A stretch of DNA of 64,000 nt from Toxoplasma gondii ME49 (lineage: Eukaryota; Apicomplexa; Conoidasida; Eucoccidiorida; Sarcocystidae). The position numbers and the translations under genes were made by a program. The notes under the pieces were generated by a model that saw nothing but the letters and a program-made list of their open reading frames with translations, did not search any database and had not been told where the DNA came from. How positions within the stretch are numbered: the stretch's first letter is position 1; every line of letters starts with the position of its first letter. Shown piece by piece: positions 53,110-64,000 of this stretch. The stretch is from positions 2,396,134 through 2,460,133 of the forward strand of contig NC_031473.1 of NCBI RefSeq assembly GCF_000006565.2, read 5' to 3'.

Positions 53110-54819
53110 TTGTAGCTACCTTCACATATATATATGTTATATTTACGGTGTAGATACAGATATATATATATATATATATATATTGCATTTACGATATATA
53201 TATATATATATACCTGTATAACACGATTAGATATGCTCAGAGCACAATCTGCGGAAGTATTGTGTTGGTGTGTGGCTGTGAATCAATGACTCCGTTGCTC
53301 AAATGGTTCAAGCTTCCTGTGCATGGTTCAATCGAGCTGCTGGTTTCTCTCTGCTGGTTTCTGCTTTGTTTTTCTTAGTGTTTTCCTTAAGCCGCGCCAT
53401 ATGTCTTGGTGTCGGTCTCTGCCTCCGGCGTTTGTCTGTTTAGCTTCTTACCTGTTTCATCTTCACGAAAACGCATGTCAATAGGGGCGGGAAGATGCCG
53501 AGGTCACCTCCCCTCTCGCTGTTTCCTGTTTTTTAAGTTCTTGGCTGCTCGAGAACCCTCAAAGGCAAAACAGCCTCACGTTTTCCTGGCTGGCGCGCCT
53601 CCAGTTTTGGCGGTTGATTCTTTCCCCTTCTTCCACAGGCATCCTTGGCGAGCACATGACAGGCCACACAGCCATCGAGCGTCTCGCCCTCAGTGGGGAC
53701 AAAACGCTGCTTGGTAGGACTTCGAGTTTCGCGAAACAAAATGAAAAGACAATGAAGAGACACACTAAGTGTGAATCGTCGTTGCGAAAAGATGCGTGGA
53801 CGCGATCCTCCGACGAACTGCGCAGATCCCGTTTCACTTTGTTCGTGTATCTCTCTATCTTGCCATGGCTGTCTCGTTGTCGCGGTATTCTTCCTGCTGC
53901 GCAAGAATGTGGACAGTCTCTGTGGAATGGACCGCAGAAATGTCGGTTCGCAGCAAACAGCTTCGGCCTGATTTCTTTCGGAGGCTCGGGCCGACTGCTC
54001 ACCACGCGTTGTCGTTCGTCTTTTTGGAATATCTGCATGAATGAGTCGCCTCGTTTTCCCCTCTTTTCTCGTGTCTTCACTCCTGCCACCCCCTCGTGTG
54101 CCTGCGGTGCTGCGAAATCATCGTGGCGGAACGAGCCTGGCTCGCATGCAGAGCCTGTTGTTCATGTTCTTTGCTTGCGCATGCGTTGTCAATGTGTGTC
54201 TTTTCAGCTAGCTGCTCGTACGACTCCACAGTCTGCATTTATCAACTCGAGCGAGGGAAGCAAATCGAGGCCCAGCGCAGTGATGGCTCTCAGCGCCCCA
54301 CCAAGAAGGTCAGTTGATTGTCTTGGACTCAGTGTTTCATGCAGGATATCGACAAGTCACGATCCGGAAGAGGCAGGTTCCCGGACGAAATACGCCAATG
54401 TTTACTATCGAAAAGAACATCTGGTGCATGGCTTATCTCTCCTTCGGCGCGAACGTGTTTGCGGATGCCTATATGCATCCACAGGATTATACATATATCT
54501 GTTTATATATACATATATATACACATACACGCATTCCGGTAAAAACAGAGGGTGTACACATACGCACATTTATGCCGTCATATGGTGCATTGTACACGGT
54601 ATAGACACTCTGACGTATATATATGTATGTAGAGATGGAGACTGTTGTCGACAGTTCTTCTCTGTTGGAAGAAGTCAGTGGCGGCACCCAAGTGTGTGCC
54701 GAGTCACGTGTAGCTTGGGCTTCAGGGTGACGTTTGCGTTGTGTTTTCTTTCTTCGCAGACAAAGCAGAAGAAAGTCGTTGACTTGCGAAAAGACCGTGA
54801 CTTTTTCGACGACCTTTGA
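48437..54819 (+). CDS. WDR55: WDR55-type WD-repeat protein (ribosome biogenesis)
   Basis: Nine exons: 48437-49004, 49697-49781, 50575-50711, 51639-51874, 52343-52459, 52873-52957, 53639-53713, 54208-54308, 54760-54819. All phases close for 487 residues. The order of motifs fits WDR55/Jip5. First is a blade with [21 protein letters not shown], interrupted by a charged, acidic insertion. Then come [16 protein letters not shown] and [48 protein letters not shown], the hallmark GHPQSID after [50 protein letters not shown], and the C-terminal DRDFFDDL. In yeast and animals this protein is nucleolar and needed for large-subunit rRNA processing. The acidic and Lys/Arg-rich insertion in the first blade is larger than usual. 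The gene is tail-to-tail with the RCC1/IQ gene. Confidence 0.92.
49315..49352. repeat. AT dinucleotide array, WDR55 intron 1
   Basis: Nearly pure TA repeats with one CAT interruption, located in the first intron. Confidence 0.85.
53063..53213. repeat. Cluster of AT dinucleotide arrays, WDR55 intron 6
   Basis: Three runs of TA repeats (about 53063-53110, 53158-53182 and 53192-53212) in the intron between exons 52873-52957 and 53639-53713. Confidence 0.85.
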
Positions 54820-55560
54820 TATATATTTTGGGGCCATGAGTGTGCCACCGCGTGATATCCGAGAAAACTTCATCTGAACACTCTACGTCTGCGGTGGCTT
54901 CCCCGCTCTCTCGCACTGCCTGCCAATCCCTTCGGGAGTTCCTTGCGCTCTTGATGTATGTGTGCATCACACACATGAATATATATGTATATATATACGT
55001 ATAAATCGTTCGCGCTAGGGAGCAGAGAGAGTCGATGACTCGAGACTGTTTTGACAGCTTGTTCCAGGAGTGGAGCGTTTCTTCTCGTGACTCGTTTGGA
55101 AGTATCACAAACTCAGTCTGTTGAAAAACATGAGACAAGAGGTGCACGACGGTGCGACCGTTAGGCTGCAGCAGATACTCGCTGAGAGGTGGCGTTCGCA
55201 TTAAAAAGTTTTTTTCGTTTATTGAAAGTTTGTCTGGTGCGAAACGAGCAGGCGGACATACGCCTCTCGTGATTCGAGGATTTTTCCGCAGAAACAAACG
55301 CCGTGCGACGGTGTCCTTGTTCTGGAAGGTTGCGCCTCCAGGCACTCTGTTTCCCTTTTGGGATTCACAATGTAGGCCGCCAGACACGCACCACCACGGC
55401 GAGAACAACTGACGCAAGACTTGCGGGGTTCACACATCCCAAAATGAAATTCGTAGGATTCTGGCCACCTGTCGCTATTTTTTGCTGGAAAGCGGATCAC
55501 GAAACAGTCAAAGAAAGGCCTTTTGTCAACACTCACTAGCGGGCAGCCGCCAAAAAGATC
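54820..55560. other. Convergent intergenic region between WDR55 and RCC1/IQ genes
   Basis: About 740 bases hold the two 3' UTRs. A minus-strand open frame of 231 codons (54722-55417) overlaps the last WDR55 exon, lacks splice or domain support and is not called. No polyadenylation signal could be assigned with confidence. Confidence 0.5.
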
Positions 55561-58500
55561 TTAGTTGTAGGCCATGGGATCCCAGTTCGGATTCACCGAC
55601 GGACGGGTGCGGATTGCAGAGGGAGCAGCAGCTGCGCCTCGCGCCTTTTCCGCTGTTTTGTCTCCCTCCAGCTTTGAAAACACAGCTGAGAAGAGTGGAG
55701 ACGAAACGACGTGGACCGCCCTCACACACTGGCCCTCGGCGAGAATGTATTGGTACACGGCGGGGCGGAAAATGCCGTCGCTTCTGAAGACAGAACAGGA
55801 AGTCGCCAGACGAGGCCAAGAGACACACAGAATAATTACCCAGTGAAGGCAAGACAGACGGGGAAATTGTGGCAGCGAGAGGGAGCAGCGGGAGAAGATT
55901 CACCGAATGCTGTTTCGCATCGAGCGGGTGCAACCAACGAAAAACAGAGAGAAAAGAAACACCGCAAACGAGTGTAGTGAACTATGCATGCCGTCACCGT
56001 GCGTCGAAATGGACTACTTCGACGTTCTCCGGTTCGCCTGCTTCCTGGTGTAACGTATGTGAGTGAGTGTTGGAGTTCTGTCTGAGCATGAATTCGCATA
56101 GGAAGAACGCTTGCAGAAACGTAAAGCGCTGGGTAAGTGCAGCTGAATAGTTGACTGCTTCTCTTACGGCTGATCGAAGAAATTCCACGCCCAAAGAAGA
56201 CCATCAGAAGTGAGAATGACACCTTCCCACCATCCGACTTTCACATCAACGGCGACACCCGTGATGCCTCCGCGTCTCAAATCGACTGGCATAGGGACAA
56301 ACGACTGGGCCTTAACGCAGACCTGAAGCAAGTGGAGGAGCAAACAACAATGTGCCTTGTTTTGAAATTAATGACAGGACTGAATGTGATGCTTCTGTCG
56401 CAACGATTCCAATCCCTACGATACTCAATCCTTTTCGTCTCTTGCCCCAGATGCCTTTCCCTCTTCCCTATCTATCTTCTTATATATCTACATCTATCTC
56501 TATGTATATATATATATATATATATATATCCATCTATGTATATCTATAACTGTCTGTATATGATGTCCGTCTGTTTCCACGTGGAGGTGTGTGCATTCTC
56601 GTCTACCGGTTTGTCTCTGAGTCACTCGACGTTCAGATCTTCCTCAGCATGTACTGGTCAACAACCCTCTGTATTGCCACACACCCCGTCCCCCCTTAAA
56701 GCGTCGCTTTCCCCGGCTACATCAGTTGTTAGATCTTCGTTTCCGTCTGCGACTCGGTTCCTTTCTGCACTCGAGCTCAGAGGAGTCTGGTCGCCTTTCC
56801 CTCGACTGAGCTTCGAATGAGCGCCGCCACAGTACCTGAGACTGCGGATCCCAGAGCAGGAAGACACCCCACTGGTAGACAGTTCCGGAAGGCGTAACGG
56901 CGAGAGTGGTGTGGACTCCGCAGCTGATTGACGTTACGCGTTCGTCGATGTTTTCAATCGGAACTGCGATGCGGGAGCGTCGGTGTTTGCTGCCGAGCCC
57001 AAGCTGACCGTTGATGGCTTGCCCGAAAACGTACAAAGCCCCGTCTTTCGCGAGCAAGTACGTGAAGCCGAGACCGCACACCACACGGTCCAGAGGTCCA
57101 ATGTCCACGATCGACTCGTGAGTAATCCACAGAGGCTGAGAAGAGAGACGCCACAGACGGCATATACGTCGGGGAAACGGAACTGGAAATATGACAGGAA
57201 AATGCAGTTCAGGGTGAAGGAAGACGACAATCAGAGGCCCCGTTGGAGACACACACGGCCATGTCCCTGCTCCAACCTTATCGCTGAGACGCTGGCAAGT
57301 ATGCGAGAAAACCAGAGTGTACGGGGAGATCGATAGCGAAGAGTGAATTCGAGGATCTAGGCCGCGCGACGGGAGCGGGCATCAAAAATACACAAGGACC
57401 ACTGCAAGAGATGACTGGTGTTATCAGTCGAAAAGCAGAGGTTGTCTTTAGGAACCCACGGAGGCGAAGCCAGGCTGAAAGATGAGGACCAGAAAGTGCC
57501 TGATAGAATGAAATTCAGCGAAACGGTGAAAGTCTTGGCAACCAGAAGAGACCACTTGAGGAGCGATGCAGCCAGAGATGAGGTGAAGAAATCAGGGAGA
57601 GATTCACTTACCAACGGCACATCACTGAAAACGCCGCGAATGTAAATGTGATCGCCTCGACCCCACATGTAGACGCGTCCTTTGTCGTCGATCGCAGCGT
57701 TGTGGTAGGCGCCAGCGCTGCAGAGCAAATGGAAAAGAATGAAAGAACAGAGACGCATGCACACGGGCGACCAACAACGCAAATATAGAAAGTTCAACTC
57801 ACGGTTTTAGAAGAGACACCCTCGAGACAAAGGCTGCAGACACGGATGTTCGGCAGTACATCGCTGGGAGAACAGGGCGACAAATGCACGGCAGGCGCTT
57901 CTGCACCCAGGTCAGCGGAGAGCAATGGCGAAGGAAAACGATTCGAAGAGCGGTTTGGAAGTGGAGACGGAGGAGAGAAAAACTAATCCTGTCGAAACGG
58001 AAGACGCATGTTTCTTCACGACCGGACTGACCTCAGAGTTGAAATCGTTCGTTTCAGCATCGGATTGACGGCTCCCCGTACCGGGGCGAAGTACACCTCT
58101 GTGGCTTGAGGGACGATCTCCTGGCGAGGCGCACAGCCGCATTGGCCGCTGCAAAAGACCAACAAAAGATGTGACATTGCCGATCAGAAAAACATTCACA
58201 GAAAGGCTGCGCACAACACAGGACACCCAAACCACATGGCTTTGGCCTTGTTCGCTTACGCAACTGGTCAAATGGAATTTGCAACATTCTTGCGCTTCAG
58301 CAGATAGTACGGTTCGCTGAAATAGAACGAGGAAGCCGCTTGACGGACTGCACTATTCGCTGTCTCTGCATGTTGTGTGCATCATCTTAAGACGAGAAAT
58401 GAGGCGGAGCAAAAGCAATGCGTTTCTCCAGAGCTGTGAAGACCCGACGTTTTGTCAAGGCGCAGGACATGTCGCACTTCAGCTCGAAACCCCCAGACCA

Positions 58501-61131
58501 TGATGAAACGCATGCACATGTCGACCCAATGGTTCACTCGATCTTTCTTGCTGTCTCTCTGTCAATTGACCTCTCCAACTCTCTCTTGGTCTCTCTGTTT
58601 CGTTCTGTCTCATTCCGGCAAGTAACGCTCGCTGTCTTCATCGACGGCTCAGCCTCGATGTCCCTCGTGTATCTGAACGCAGCCAATTTGCCTCCTTCTC
58701 GCCTTTCGCTTCTGCCTCCTTCTGTAAGGAAACAGAGGCTTCCGCGCTCCGCCCTCGGCGCGTCGCCTTACTGTTGGTTCGACCCCCAAGCGAAGACGCG
58801 GCCGTCTGCATCGAGGAGCAGTGTGTGGTCAACGCCACAGCTGACTTGTACGATTTTTATGGGGAAAAGAATGCCTGATATAGGCTGAACAGGAACAGGG
58901 AGGCCGGAGGTCGAGGACGCTCCGATGCTTAGCTGTCCGCGGTCGTTCAGGCCGTAGGTGTAAACGTAGCCGGAGCTCGTCGCCACGACTGTATGGAAGG
59001 CTCCCAGTTCAACGTGAGACAAATCCGCTCCGGGATTGAAGCTCTCCACAGTGCGAATTCCAGCAGCCCAGCCTTAAAAAAAACAAAAATAAGGCGAGAG
59101 GAAGAGTACAGCCTGCGTGAGCACACCGACGAGGCAAGACGGAGGGAAGCAGAGGAAGAGGTAAGGGAAACGAGTCACTCGAAGAGCGAAGAGAGCGAGA
59201 AAAAAGCGCCAGATCACATCGGAGGGGACATCGACGAGAGAGGTCACATGGACAGAATCGGAGCAAAGCAGTTGGAGGGACAGCAGGAAACAGAATGATG
59301 AAGAAGGAGAATGAACGCGACGCGGGCACAAAGATCCAACACAGGAGTTGCGGCATAGGAGACACTCCAGACGAAAGGACTCGAAGGAACTGTTGTCTGT
59401 TTCAGGGGAACCGCGACGCAGAAGGCCTCGTCCTACGGATCTCGAGGGATGTGTGCACTTCTCAGATTATGAAAGAAATCAGACAGAACGCAGCCCCCCA
59501 GGAGGAGACTCTTTGACTGCTTTCGTTTCACCGTGACGCGGGAGGACATTGTTTTTTCGCGGAAGAAACGCCGTTCTTTTGCTCTGGCTACGCACCCTTG
59601 GGGTAGACGTCATCTCGCTCAACACTGACGTTGACGTGGACGAGCTGCCAGGACTTCTTCAGCCTGCCTCTGAGTTCTCTCTCCTGCACGGAGGTCGAAA
59701 AAAGAGGAGGAACACAGAGAGACCAACATGAAGCGACGGAGAAGAGCGACGAGAAGCACCGGAACACAAGACAAGACGCAAACGGAGAACAGCGGGGAAG
59801 ACTGGGAAAGGTCGGTGCGACAGCAGCATCTGCCTAAGGAAGACTGCAGGACGCAGGAAGTCCGCCGAGAGGAACGAGGGAAGCAGAAACTCAAGGCTTT
59901 TACGGAACGCGGGGCTGCAGAAGGAAGCGTGCAGTTGTCAGTTGTTTTTCCAGGAAGGCTCGCAGGAGAGTCTCTTCAAATGCATCACTGTAAAGACTGA
60001 AACCAGGTCTTACTCGCAGAAGCACGACTGCTTGCTGACATTCCTGCAGGGTTTGCTTTTCGGCGCGCATCTGAAAAAACACAGAAACACCTCGTGAAGC
60101 TGCAGGTACAGCGAGGAAATCCATGGGGGCGCAAGAAACAAAAGAATGGGTGTGCATGCAGAACACAATATGCAACCGCATGCCCATCAAAGACAAGACT
60201 CACCAAATGACCCGCAAGGACCAACTTCAGTTTCTCCTCTTGCAGGATGCGCCGGACTCTGTTGCCGCGCCACCAAGCCTGGATCGTGAGAGTCGCCGCA
60301 TGCAAGTTGGAGACATACACGCGCAACAGCTTGGCTTGTGCGAATCTAAAGGAATCAAACAGAGGGAACAAAAACAAATCTTGAAAGGCAAAAGGCGCAA
60401 GAAGCGAGATAAGCCTGAGATGGCCGTGATACAACCGCAGGGAACGCAGTCTCGGAGAGACAAGAAGTCGCGAGTGAAGACAACGACAATGGAGGACCTA
60501 GACGACTGAAACGCTTGCCATCTTGGGGACTCATCAAACGAACATCGCACACACACACACGTGGAAACTAAGACTTACTTTCTCATATATACGTATACAT
60601 ACATACATACATATATATATGTATATATATATATATAGAGAGAGAGAGACTGTTTGTTTGCATATGCGTATTAGACAATTTCATATACATTTGTGGGTTC
60701 GCCCAGGCTCACAGGCATGGGATACTCGAGCAATCATGTTCTTGGCATCCGAAACAGGACCAGAGAATGAGATGGCACCGCAGTGAATTGCAAGTATGTG
60801 CTTCAGTGATTAAGTACGCGTTTGGACAATGCTGAGAGGACGGCATCCCTCTGTAACCAACGTCACGCAACGCGCATTCAATCCACCGAGAGAATAGCTC
60901 ACTTCTGCATGCTGTACGCAGCTTGGGTGACATTTTGGAGTCTCGAAAGGACGATGAAGCGACGCATGCAGCTCTGAATAACAACGCGAGCTCGGTCCTC
61001 GACGAATCCCCGTCGAATACGGTCGAAGCTGAAAGTACGTCACATTCACAGAACAGAAGAATCAAGCGACAGCCACATCGAAGACTAAGTCAAAAGGATT
61101 ACATCCACAGCGAGACCCGCATTTATGTACA

Positions 61132-61170
<39 letters not shown>

Positions 61171-61894
61171 TGTATTGTCTGGCAATCTATCTATCTATAA
61201 GCTCGTTTGCCTCTCTGTCACTCTCACTGTTTTTTCATCTATCTGTGAAACGCCTTCAATCGAGAAGTGTAGGCAGCTGTATCTCCCCGTAGCGAGAACC
61301 TTCCGACGCGATGAAAACGCATGCCTGAGTCTGTTTATTTCCTTTTTTATCTCCATACGCGCATGCATGCAGAAGAAGGCACGACAGTGGCGTCTTCCGA
61401 TGTATCGCAACCAGAGGGGATTCTTGAAAGAGATAATCGACGACTTACAGCTTCGCATGCGAACGATACATTGCCGATTGCCGTGTTCGATACCCTCTCC
61501 AAAATCTCTGAAGCGACACAAAGCAGCAGAATCGTCATTTCAAAATTTCGGAGTTTCGACATGGAAGGGAAAAGCGTCTCCACTACTTACCTGCAGCACA
61601 AGAACATCTCCGCAAAGAACGTCATCACGCGTCGGCAAACCCAGACAATCTCAAAAGCATAAGCGCCCCTCACTCCTCCAAACTGCGAGACCTTCATGTC
61701 CAGATAATTACATTTATCTATCTAGATATATATATATATATATATATATATGAAGAGAACTATATGTATGTATTCCTACAGGTACACCTATGTTGACACT
61801 ATCCGAACTCAAATCCGCACCAGTGCACAACTGTACTACGACCTACATATTCATATACATATATATATATATATATATATCAGTCTACATAACC

Positions 61895-61936
<42 letters not shown>

Positions 61937-63494
61937 GAGAGTTAAGCACATTTGTGAAACGCAGTCGACAGCTTAATTACATCTGCTTGGTGTGTCGAAT
62001 TTGTTTCTCTACACTTTGTTTGTCTGACCTGAATGGTGACTGCGTAGGGGGTGAGGAGCCGCATGAGTTGTACGCGCAGCCTTCCCAAGTAGCCTCGCCA
62101 GACTCTCTGGATGTCTGTCGCGGCATTGTTTCGCAGGCGCTCGTAGCGGAGTTTCTTCGCGACTTTCTGCGCAGCATGCCGTCTCCAGTTGCTCTGGATT
62201 TTGATAGCTGCTCTTATTTTTCTGTGCGAGATCATAAACGCCTTCCACCGCAAACCACCAATTCCTGCATACCCGATCTGAAAACAAAATGGTGGAAAGA
62301 GACGACTATGCCTAGACAACCATCTCTCGCGGCTTGCGAGTCGCTGCTACAAGTCGAGAAATCCCACAAGGTCGAACCAGCAGAAGGCAAACAGCACTGG
62401 AAATGAGCAACGGCATTCGACATCGAAACGCACATCGATATACATGCATATTTCTTTCATATCCACAAAATTACATATGTACACATATATATGTTTATAT
62501 ATATATATATATATATATAAATTGCAACTATATTGAGGAAGCGCATACTGAGACAGCGGTAGAGAGAGGTTCCAGAGTCACTGAGTCGGCACTGTTTATT
62601 GGATTCAATCTGCGCCGGTGAGACGAATGCGTTTTAGATTCTGGCAAGGCTCGCGTCTTCTCCGAAGCGTTTCCCGTACAAGAGGGAGGTGAAACCTCGC
62701 GAAAAGAACAGAGATATTCTTACTGCTGCTGCCTTCTTCATCAGCATGCGAGCCTTGACTTGTCGTAAGTCCTTTTGGCACCTGAGGCAGGAGGTGCGCA
62801 TGCAAATCCGCGAAGACACAGACCACAGCGAGACGATTCACCCTCATCCTGCAGCCCCTCGAAATCCAATGAGACAGCTGACGCTCCCTTCCATGAAACG
62901 CAGAGTTCTCTCAGATTATGCATATCTACTTGTAACAAATTAATTGTATGAAGTTCTCAGTACATACTCATATAAATATATATATATATATATAACTGGG
63001 TAGAGGCACGTATACGCGTGAGAAATCAGAGAGTATGGAGATGATGACTGTGATGAAAGCTGCCATCACAGCAGTGAAATGTAACTGCGTCGAAATATTT
63101 TCGTGTATATCTTCCAGCCTCGTCTGAAACTGTCCGTCAACCTCAAACTTATTAGCTGATGACGGCTCCCCAGAAGAGCGATTGGAGACAAGTAGACGCT
63201 TCACAGGTGATGAGTTCTTCATGCTTCTTCTGGCAAGGAAAGAGGAACTGAAGCGTTTCGCTGGAAGACCCCGTTGAAGGTGTGTGGCCTCAAAGAAGAG
63301 ACAAAAGCGGAGAGAACAAGGAAATGCAGAGGCAGAAGACATTGAACGACCAGCACACATGGCCTTGCGAATACGGGGGATGATGGAGAGAGACTGAAGA
63401 CGGAAAATGGACAAAAACGTACTGTTTCCTCGTTCTGTATCCTCTGAAGATTCTCTGGATAGTCAATGCTGCTCGCTCTCTGCGTTGTTGCAGC
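55561..63494 (-). CDS. IQ-motif and RCC1-repeat protein, 5' end beyond the window
   Basis: Thirteen exons read in phase: 63494-63423, 62781-62724, 62277-62029, 61682-61591, 60345-60204, 60070-60014, 59683-59596, 59072-58772, 58148-58032, 57717-57612, 57135-56836, 56322-56168 and 55783-55561 (TAA). This gives about 650 visible residues. At least four IQ motifs come first (ALTIQRIFRGYRTRK, AIKIQSNWRRH, AATDIQRVWRGYLGR, AATLTIQAWWRGNRVRR). RCC1 repeats follow (VELGAFHTVV with GYVYTYGLNDRGQLSIG; VSCGVDHTLLLDADGRVFAWG with GQCG; AGAYHNAAIDDKGRVYMWG; GLGFTYLLAKDGALYVFG; ISCGVHTTLAVTPSGTVYQW; SDGLLWAWNFF). The end, DPMAYN, is unstructured. IQ motifs bind calmodulin-like light chains and RCC1 repeats form a propeller. 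The exon preceding 63494 was not resolved. IQ neck plus propeller is an arrangement seen in some apicomplexan unconventional myosins, so a motor domain past the right edge is possible but unseen. Confidence 0.88.
56503..56530. repeat. AT dinucleotide array in RCC1/IQ gene intron
   Basis: Short run of TA repeats in the intron between exons 57135-56836 and 56322-56168. Confidence 0.8.
60588..60652. repeat. AT then GA dinucleotide array, RCC1/IQ gene intron
   Basis: A TA-rich run with CATA units passes into a short AGAGAGAG run, all in the intron between exons 61682-61591 and 60345-60204. Confidence 0.8.
61720..61936. repeat. Cluster of AT dinucleotide arrays, RCC1/IQ gene intron
   Basis: Three TA runs (about 61723-61750, 61853-61882 and 61894-61936) lie in the intron between exons 62277-62029 and 61682-61591. 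Another run is at about 61137-61163 in the next intron. Confidence 0.85.
62484..62520. repeat. AT dinucleotide array, RCC1/IQ gene intron
   Basis: Almost uninterrupted TA repeat between exons 62781-62724 and 62277-62029. Confidence 0.85.
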
Positions 63495-63587
63495 CTGCAA
63501 GACAACAACAAAGTCATACAGGCACAGTGAGGTTCCATTCAAAGATAAATTCTCCTATCACATTCGAATACATGCCAGTCAGTGATG

Positions 63588-63915
63588 CCTATATATATAT
63601 ATATATACATATATAAATATATATATATGTATATGAATATGCGTGTCTAAATATCTGGGTGCAGCTTTATGGCATTTTGAATGCAGATTCACATCGACCT
63701 GAAAGAATGAAAGCCTGGAAAGGCAGGAAAATGGAAAAAACAGGAAAGAAACAGTCCGACAGACGCTTCCTTGTTCTGTTGAGAAAGGCCAATGCCAGCA
63801 GCAAAACGCATGTGTAATCCACCTCACAGATACGCGCCCTGCAGAGTTCCACTGCAGCATTCCTCATGTTCTGTGCGTTTTAGATAAACATATATATATA
63901 TATATATGTATATAC
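63588..63915. repeat. AT dinucleotide arrays near the right edge
   Basis: TA runs at about 63588-63635 and 63889-63915 flank a possible short exon (about 63870-63828, CACAG acceptor and GTGAGG donor) of the RCC1/IQ gene. I could not fix the frame of that exon, so it is not included in the CDS. Confidence 0.7.
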
Positions 63916-64000
63916 ATGTGATGTAATAAAACTATGTGGACGTCGCAGAGTGAGAGATAAGAAGTGCAACACCATATTTAGCGTGGTTTGTACTTTTTTG

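Noticed and set aside
54722..55417. 231-codon minus-strand open frame between the convergent genes
   Set aside because: It overlaps the last WDR55 exon on the other strand and shows no domain or splice structure.
57803..57863. Candidate 61-bp exon of the RCC1/IQ gene
   Set aside because: Including it puts the next exon out of phase. Joining 58032 directly to 57717 closes the phase and gives a natural RCC1 repeat.
62968..63414. 148-codon minus-strand open frame in the RCC1/IQ gene
   Set aside because: The IQ exon ending at 63423 splices in perfect phase to the exon starting at 62781, leaving this frame in an intron.

Overview
The window looks like nuclear DNA of a coccidian apicomplexan, most probably Toxoplasma gondii or a close relative such as Hammondia. 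The reasons are intron-rich housekeeping genes with GT..AG junctions and pyrimidine-rich acceptors, many AT dinucleotide arrays inside introns, a very long CTT triplet array before a start codon, and a tandem family of secreted Ser/Thr/Pro-rich proteins with GPI-type tails. No database search was possible, so the species and family names are recognition only.

Region 1 (1-27776) is a head-to-tail array of eleven paralogues on the + strand: nine open genes of 354-458 residues, each a single exon, and two pseudogenes. Each protein has a signal peptide, a conserved N-terminal domain of about 150 residues with two invariant cysteines, a Thr-rich then Ser/Gly/Pro/Glu-rich mucin-like stalk, an invariant RRLS motif, and a hydrophobic C-terminal tail suggesting a GPI anchor. 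They resemble the polymorphic SAG-unrelated surface antigen (SUSA) or 'T. gondii family A' type proteins. Spacers are homologous and fall into two size classes, about 0.8-1.05 kb and 1.7-2.0 kb. Two sequence blocks sit at nearly constant distances before the start codons. Several copies share almost identical N-terminal halves but unrelated stalks, and one is a clear mosaic.

Region 2 (27777-37970) holds a multi-exon minus-strand gene for a large Gln/Ala-rich protein I do not recognise (core exons 29565-34191, probably more exons upstream), followed by AT-richer sequence and some exon-like fragments.

Region 3 (37974-43233) is a seven-exon minus-strand gene for a PPPDE/DeSI-type cysteine isopeptidase with a disordered extension of about 960 residues. 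Every splice phase closes.

Region 4 (48183-54819) is a nine-exon plus-strand WDR55-type WD-repeat gene of 487 residues. Its start codon lies directly after about 83 TTC/CTT triplets.

Region 5 (55561 to the right edge) is the 3' part of a minus-strand gene encoding IQ motifs followed by RCC1 repeats. It is tail-to-tail with the WDR55 gene and continues past the window. The WDR55 and PPPDE genes are head-to-head, separated by about 5.2 kb in which I can support no gene.
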